Source: Brachionus koreanus (lineage: Eukaryota > Rotifera > Eurotatoria > Ploima > Brachionidae). Taken from it: 64,000 nt of DNA. The position numbers and the translations under genes were made by a program. Below, piece by piece: positions 60,997 through 64,000 of this stretch (position 1 is the first letter of the stretch; the number at the start of each line of letters is the position of its first letter). The stretch is from the NCBI GenBank assembly GCA_016987375.1, contig PJRA01000263.1, forward strand, positions 2,972,247 to 3,036,246, read 5' to 3'. The notes under the pieces are model-generated. The model searched no databases, had not been told where the DNA came from, and worked only from the letters and a program-made list of their open reading frames with translations.

Positions 60997-63900
60997 ATTT
61001 TTTTCCTACCCAGAGCCACATACGCTTGATTTTTTTTCACAAATTTTTTTTTTTTTTTTTGATGTTGAGTATTTACTAATTATCGAATATTATTTTTATG
61101 TTAAATGTTGTTCAAATCAAATTTTTAAAATTTAATCAAGTAAAAATCATAAGAAAAACTAATTAATTAATTGTAATTTTTTTTTACTATTATTTTAATT
61201 TTAAATGTAAATATTTATAGTGAATGATTTTTGAATAAATTTTAACAAAATTTTAAATTTATTATTAAATTTTTTGTTACATTTTTGAATAGCTTGACAA
61301 AATATAATAAAAGGTAATTTTTTGAAATGTCAATTTTGATGAGAAGAAATTATCTAAAGACATATTTTGAATTGTTGATATTTATTTAATCGGATATTAG
61401 ATAATAACGCTTATTTTCTTTAGACTTAGCTAATATTTCACTGCTTGTGGATTAAATTTTAATTAATTAGTTTTTTTTTTTTAATGTAAATAAGCGAAAG
61501 CGTTTTAACTTGAGATTTAAAATATTTATTTTGAATAAATATTAATTTCCTTTCGGTGAAATAGTTAAAAAATTAATTACAATCAATAAAGATTATGGAT
61601 ATATGTGACGTCATACACTCACTTTAGTTTAGTTGACACTTTTTAATTCTATTTACTTTTCTCTCTACTGTCTGTTCAAGTTGTGTATTTTTTCTTAATG
61701 TGATGTTGTAAAGTAAAAAAAAATGGATAGTTTCTTTATAAATTTATAAGAATAAGATTTTTTTAATAATCACTAATTATTTTTCAGTAATTTTTCTTCA
61801 TTGAGAATTATGTAAGAAAAATAAGGCAAATCAAATTTATATAATTCAAAGGTTTAATTTTCAATTAAGTTTTTTCATTAATATAAAATTTAAATTAAGT
61901 AATAAGTCTTTTGAAAGAAATACAATTTCCACTTTTATTTTCTCTTTTGAATAATTTTATTAAATTTTAACTTGTACGGTTTAGATGCAATTATTCACCT
62001 AAAATTAGTTTAATTGTTGCTAGTTTATTTAGAATATTTATCAAAAAAAGAATAATATAAATTATTTGAATATTTGCTTCAAATGGTAACCTAGTTAAAC
62101 GGCGTAATTTGAATAATTTGTTGCCGATTTTGTTTTTGTCTAACCAAAGCGCTATTTCAAACACATGAATTAATTTTAATGCTTAATTAAAAAAATATTT
62201 TTAAACATATCAACCAAATTTACATTTTAGCTTCAAGAGAATTAAGTTATTTTTAATTTAAATTAAAATATATTCAAGTGAATAATCCACTTTTTTTCTA
62301 TTTTATTTTATAAATTGATTTTTTACTTGCTTACTAAGAGATTTAATTTTCTGAATAGAATTAAAAAAATAATTTTGCGACTTGATAAATTCACATAAAC
62401 ATAAGCCGAAATGGCCTACCAAATATTTCTTAATCGATACAAATTAGATTAAATTTCAATTTGCAAGCGATCTGTTTAACTAGAGATTTATTAAGCAAAT
62501 AAAAAGTAAATAGATAATTTAATTTGGGCGAACTTGAAAATATATGAGAAAAAAATCGATTTTGGATGAAAATTAATTTAAATTTTCGCTACCTTTATTC
62601 TTGTAGTATGTAATTTTTACGCCCAGCTTTTTAGAGCCTTTAGCGATACTAGTGCCACCTTTTTTTTTATTCTAAGATTTCACTTTTTATATTTTGATCA
62701 ATAACTATCACCGTTATTAAATATTTGTCTAATGTATTATATTATTTTCTCAATAATTTCAGCGTATGTGTGTTTGTGTGCTTAACCAGGGCTTAAAAAG
62801 TCATTGATCTTTTTTAATTATGGATACTCAATTATTTTGAAATGAAAATATTTTTTTAAAAGTATTGCCTGTCCGAATATTAAATATGTAAACATTTTCA
62901 ACTTCAAATAACACTGAATTGAACCTGGTTCGACCTCTATGATGTTTTTGATAAAAATAAATAATTAATGTTCCAAAAACAACTCTCGAACTTTCTTAAT
63001 TTGATCTTTTTAAGATTAGAATTCAGCTGAGATCTTATTATTAAGCGTGTGTGTATGTATTTTTTAAAGATATTAAATATCAATAAATTAGCAATCAATA
63101 TCAATAATAGATTAATTTAAAGAAATTTTATTGTTAATACTTAGTTTTAATGTCATGTTTTTCAAGAGAATTTGACGCCTTACTTTTAGATTCTTTTTTG
63201 CTAAATAAAAAATAAAAATTAATTAAAAAAATATATGATATTGAAAAACTTTAAATGCCATAATATTTTATCTTACTAGTAATTAGAAAAAAATGAACTA
63301 TTAAAATACTTCTAGCTTTTTTTGCTAATTAAAAATGATAAACTTTGCAAAATTAATACTAACTGAATAAAAAAACAATTATAAATTAATTAATTAATGC
63401 AAGAAAAATCGAATTAAATAGTTATTAAAAAATTTATCTTATGCTCTATTGTTCAACTAATCTCTTAATTATTCAATATATAATTAAAATTAAATCGGTT
63501 TAGAAAAATGAATTAAAAATATAACTAGTTTCTTTTAAATTAAAAAATATATGTCTAACAGACCAAATAAACAAACAAAAAAATGGTTTTATTGAATGAA
63601 TTCATATTAAAAAAACATTAATGAAAAATTACAAAATATTTTGCCGACTTGTTTATCTCATGTTTGGAAAATCACTCTACGCTATAGCAATGTAGCTTTG
63701 TCCGTAGACTGAGAAAAATTAAATATTCAACTGTATTTTTTTTAGCTTGAAATGGTCTTTTAAAAATTAAAGTATTTCATGATAATTCTCTTTGGAAAAT
63801 TTCTGTATTTTCAAAATTAAAGTACAAGTCCGGACTTTAAATATTTTTTTTTAATTTTCAGATTATTATCAAAAAAAAAGCAAATTTTCTGTCTTGATTG

Positions 63901-64000
63901 ATTATCGAATTTTTTTTTGATTAAAACATGTTATCTGCTGGATATCAATGCGAAGCAAAAATGAGGGTTTAAACGAAGGCTAAAGCCATTCGGACGAACC
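60997..64000. other. Region downstream of NK1
   Basis: Homeobox 3' UTR, then 3 kb of A/T-rich sequence with no supported gene, RNA or repeat family. Confidence 0.35.

Overview
The window is a metazoan nuclear fragment, very A+T-rich by eye, with mostly 50-70 nt GT-AG introns, standard stop codons and a dense background of decayed transposons. The gene set (NK1-class homeobox, rhotekin-like, CNNM, P5CS, eIF4B, intron-containing tRNA-Ser) is animal. Extreme A+T content, tiny introns and compact genes would fit a monogonont rotifer, but that placement is inference, not something read directly. One assembly gap (33719-34137) is present.

Layout from left to right: P5CS proline/ornithine synthesis enzyme (434-3116, +); eIF4B translation factor (7820-5857, -); LINE and mariner remnants (8.7-11.5 kb); C20orf27/ADISSP homolog (14607-15110, +); a CYP3-clan cytochrome P450 in 14 exons (16169-20449, +) with one apparent -1 frameshift and a LINE in its largest intron; a CNNM magnesium-transporter homolog (22830-27416, +); a transposon-rich stretch; a ribonucleotide reductase small-subunit paralog with almost all metal ligands replaced (32374-31056, -); a cluster of inverted-repeat DNA transposons (32.8-36.5 kb); GPI-anchored alkaline phosphatase (37868-39962, +); an orphan two-exon gene (42850-42382, -); a perfect head-to-head pair of intron-bearing tRNA-Ser genes (45541-45857); an orphan basic protein gene (45982-46443 or slightly longer, +) followed at once by tRNA-Asn; a rhotekin-like gene apparently lacking its PH domain (48058-49704, +); and, after a roughly 10 kb gap with repeats in its first half, a single-exon NK1/slouch homeobox gene (59686-60996, +).

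The genes are independent transcription units with no operon-like grouping. Exon models were assembled by hand: for each multi-exon gene, splice phases were checked and lengths sum to a whole number of codons (except the P450, which is one base short). The most interesting item is the R2-like ribonucleotide reductase pseudo-subunit, which keeps the fold signatures, the position of the radical tyrosine and an R1-binding-like acidic C-terminus while losing five of the six iron ligands, a state reminiscent of yeast Rnr4. The second theme is transposon structure: a hAT-like MITE nested in a mariner copy with 8-bp target duplication, a 926-bp fold-back element carrying the same peptide-coding segment on both arms, and TTAA-flanked piggyBac-like repeats.
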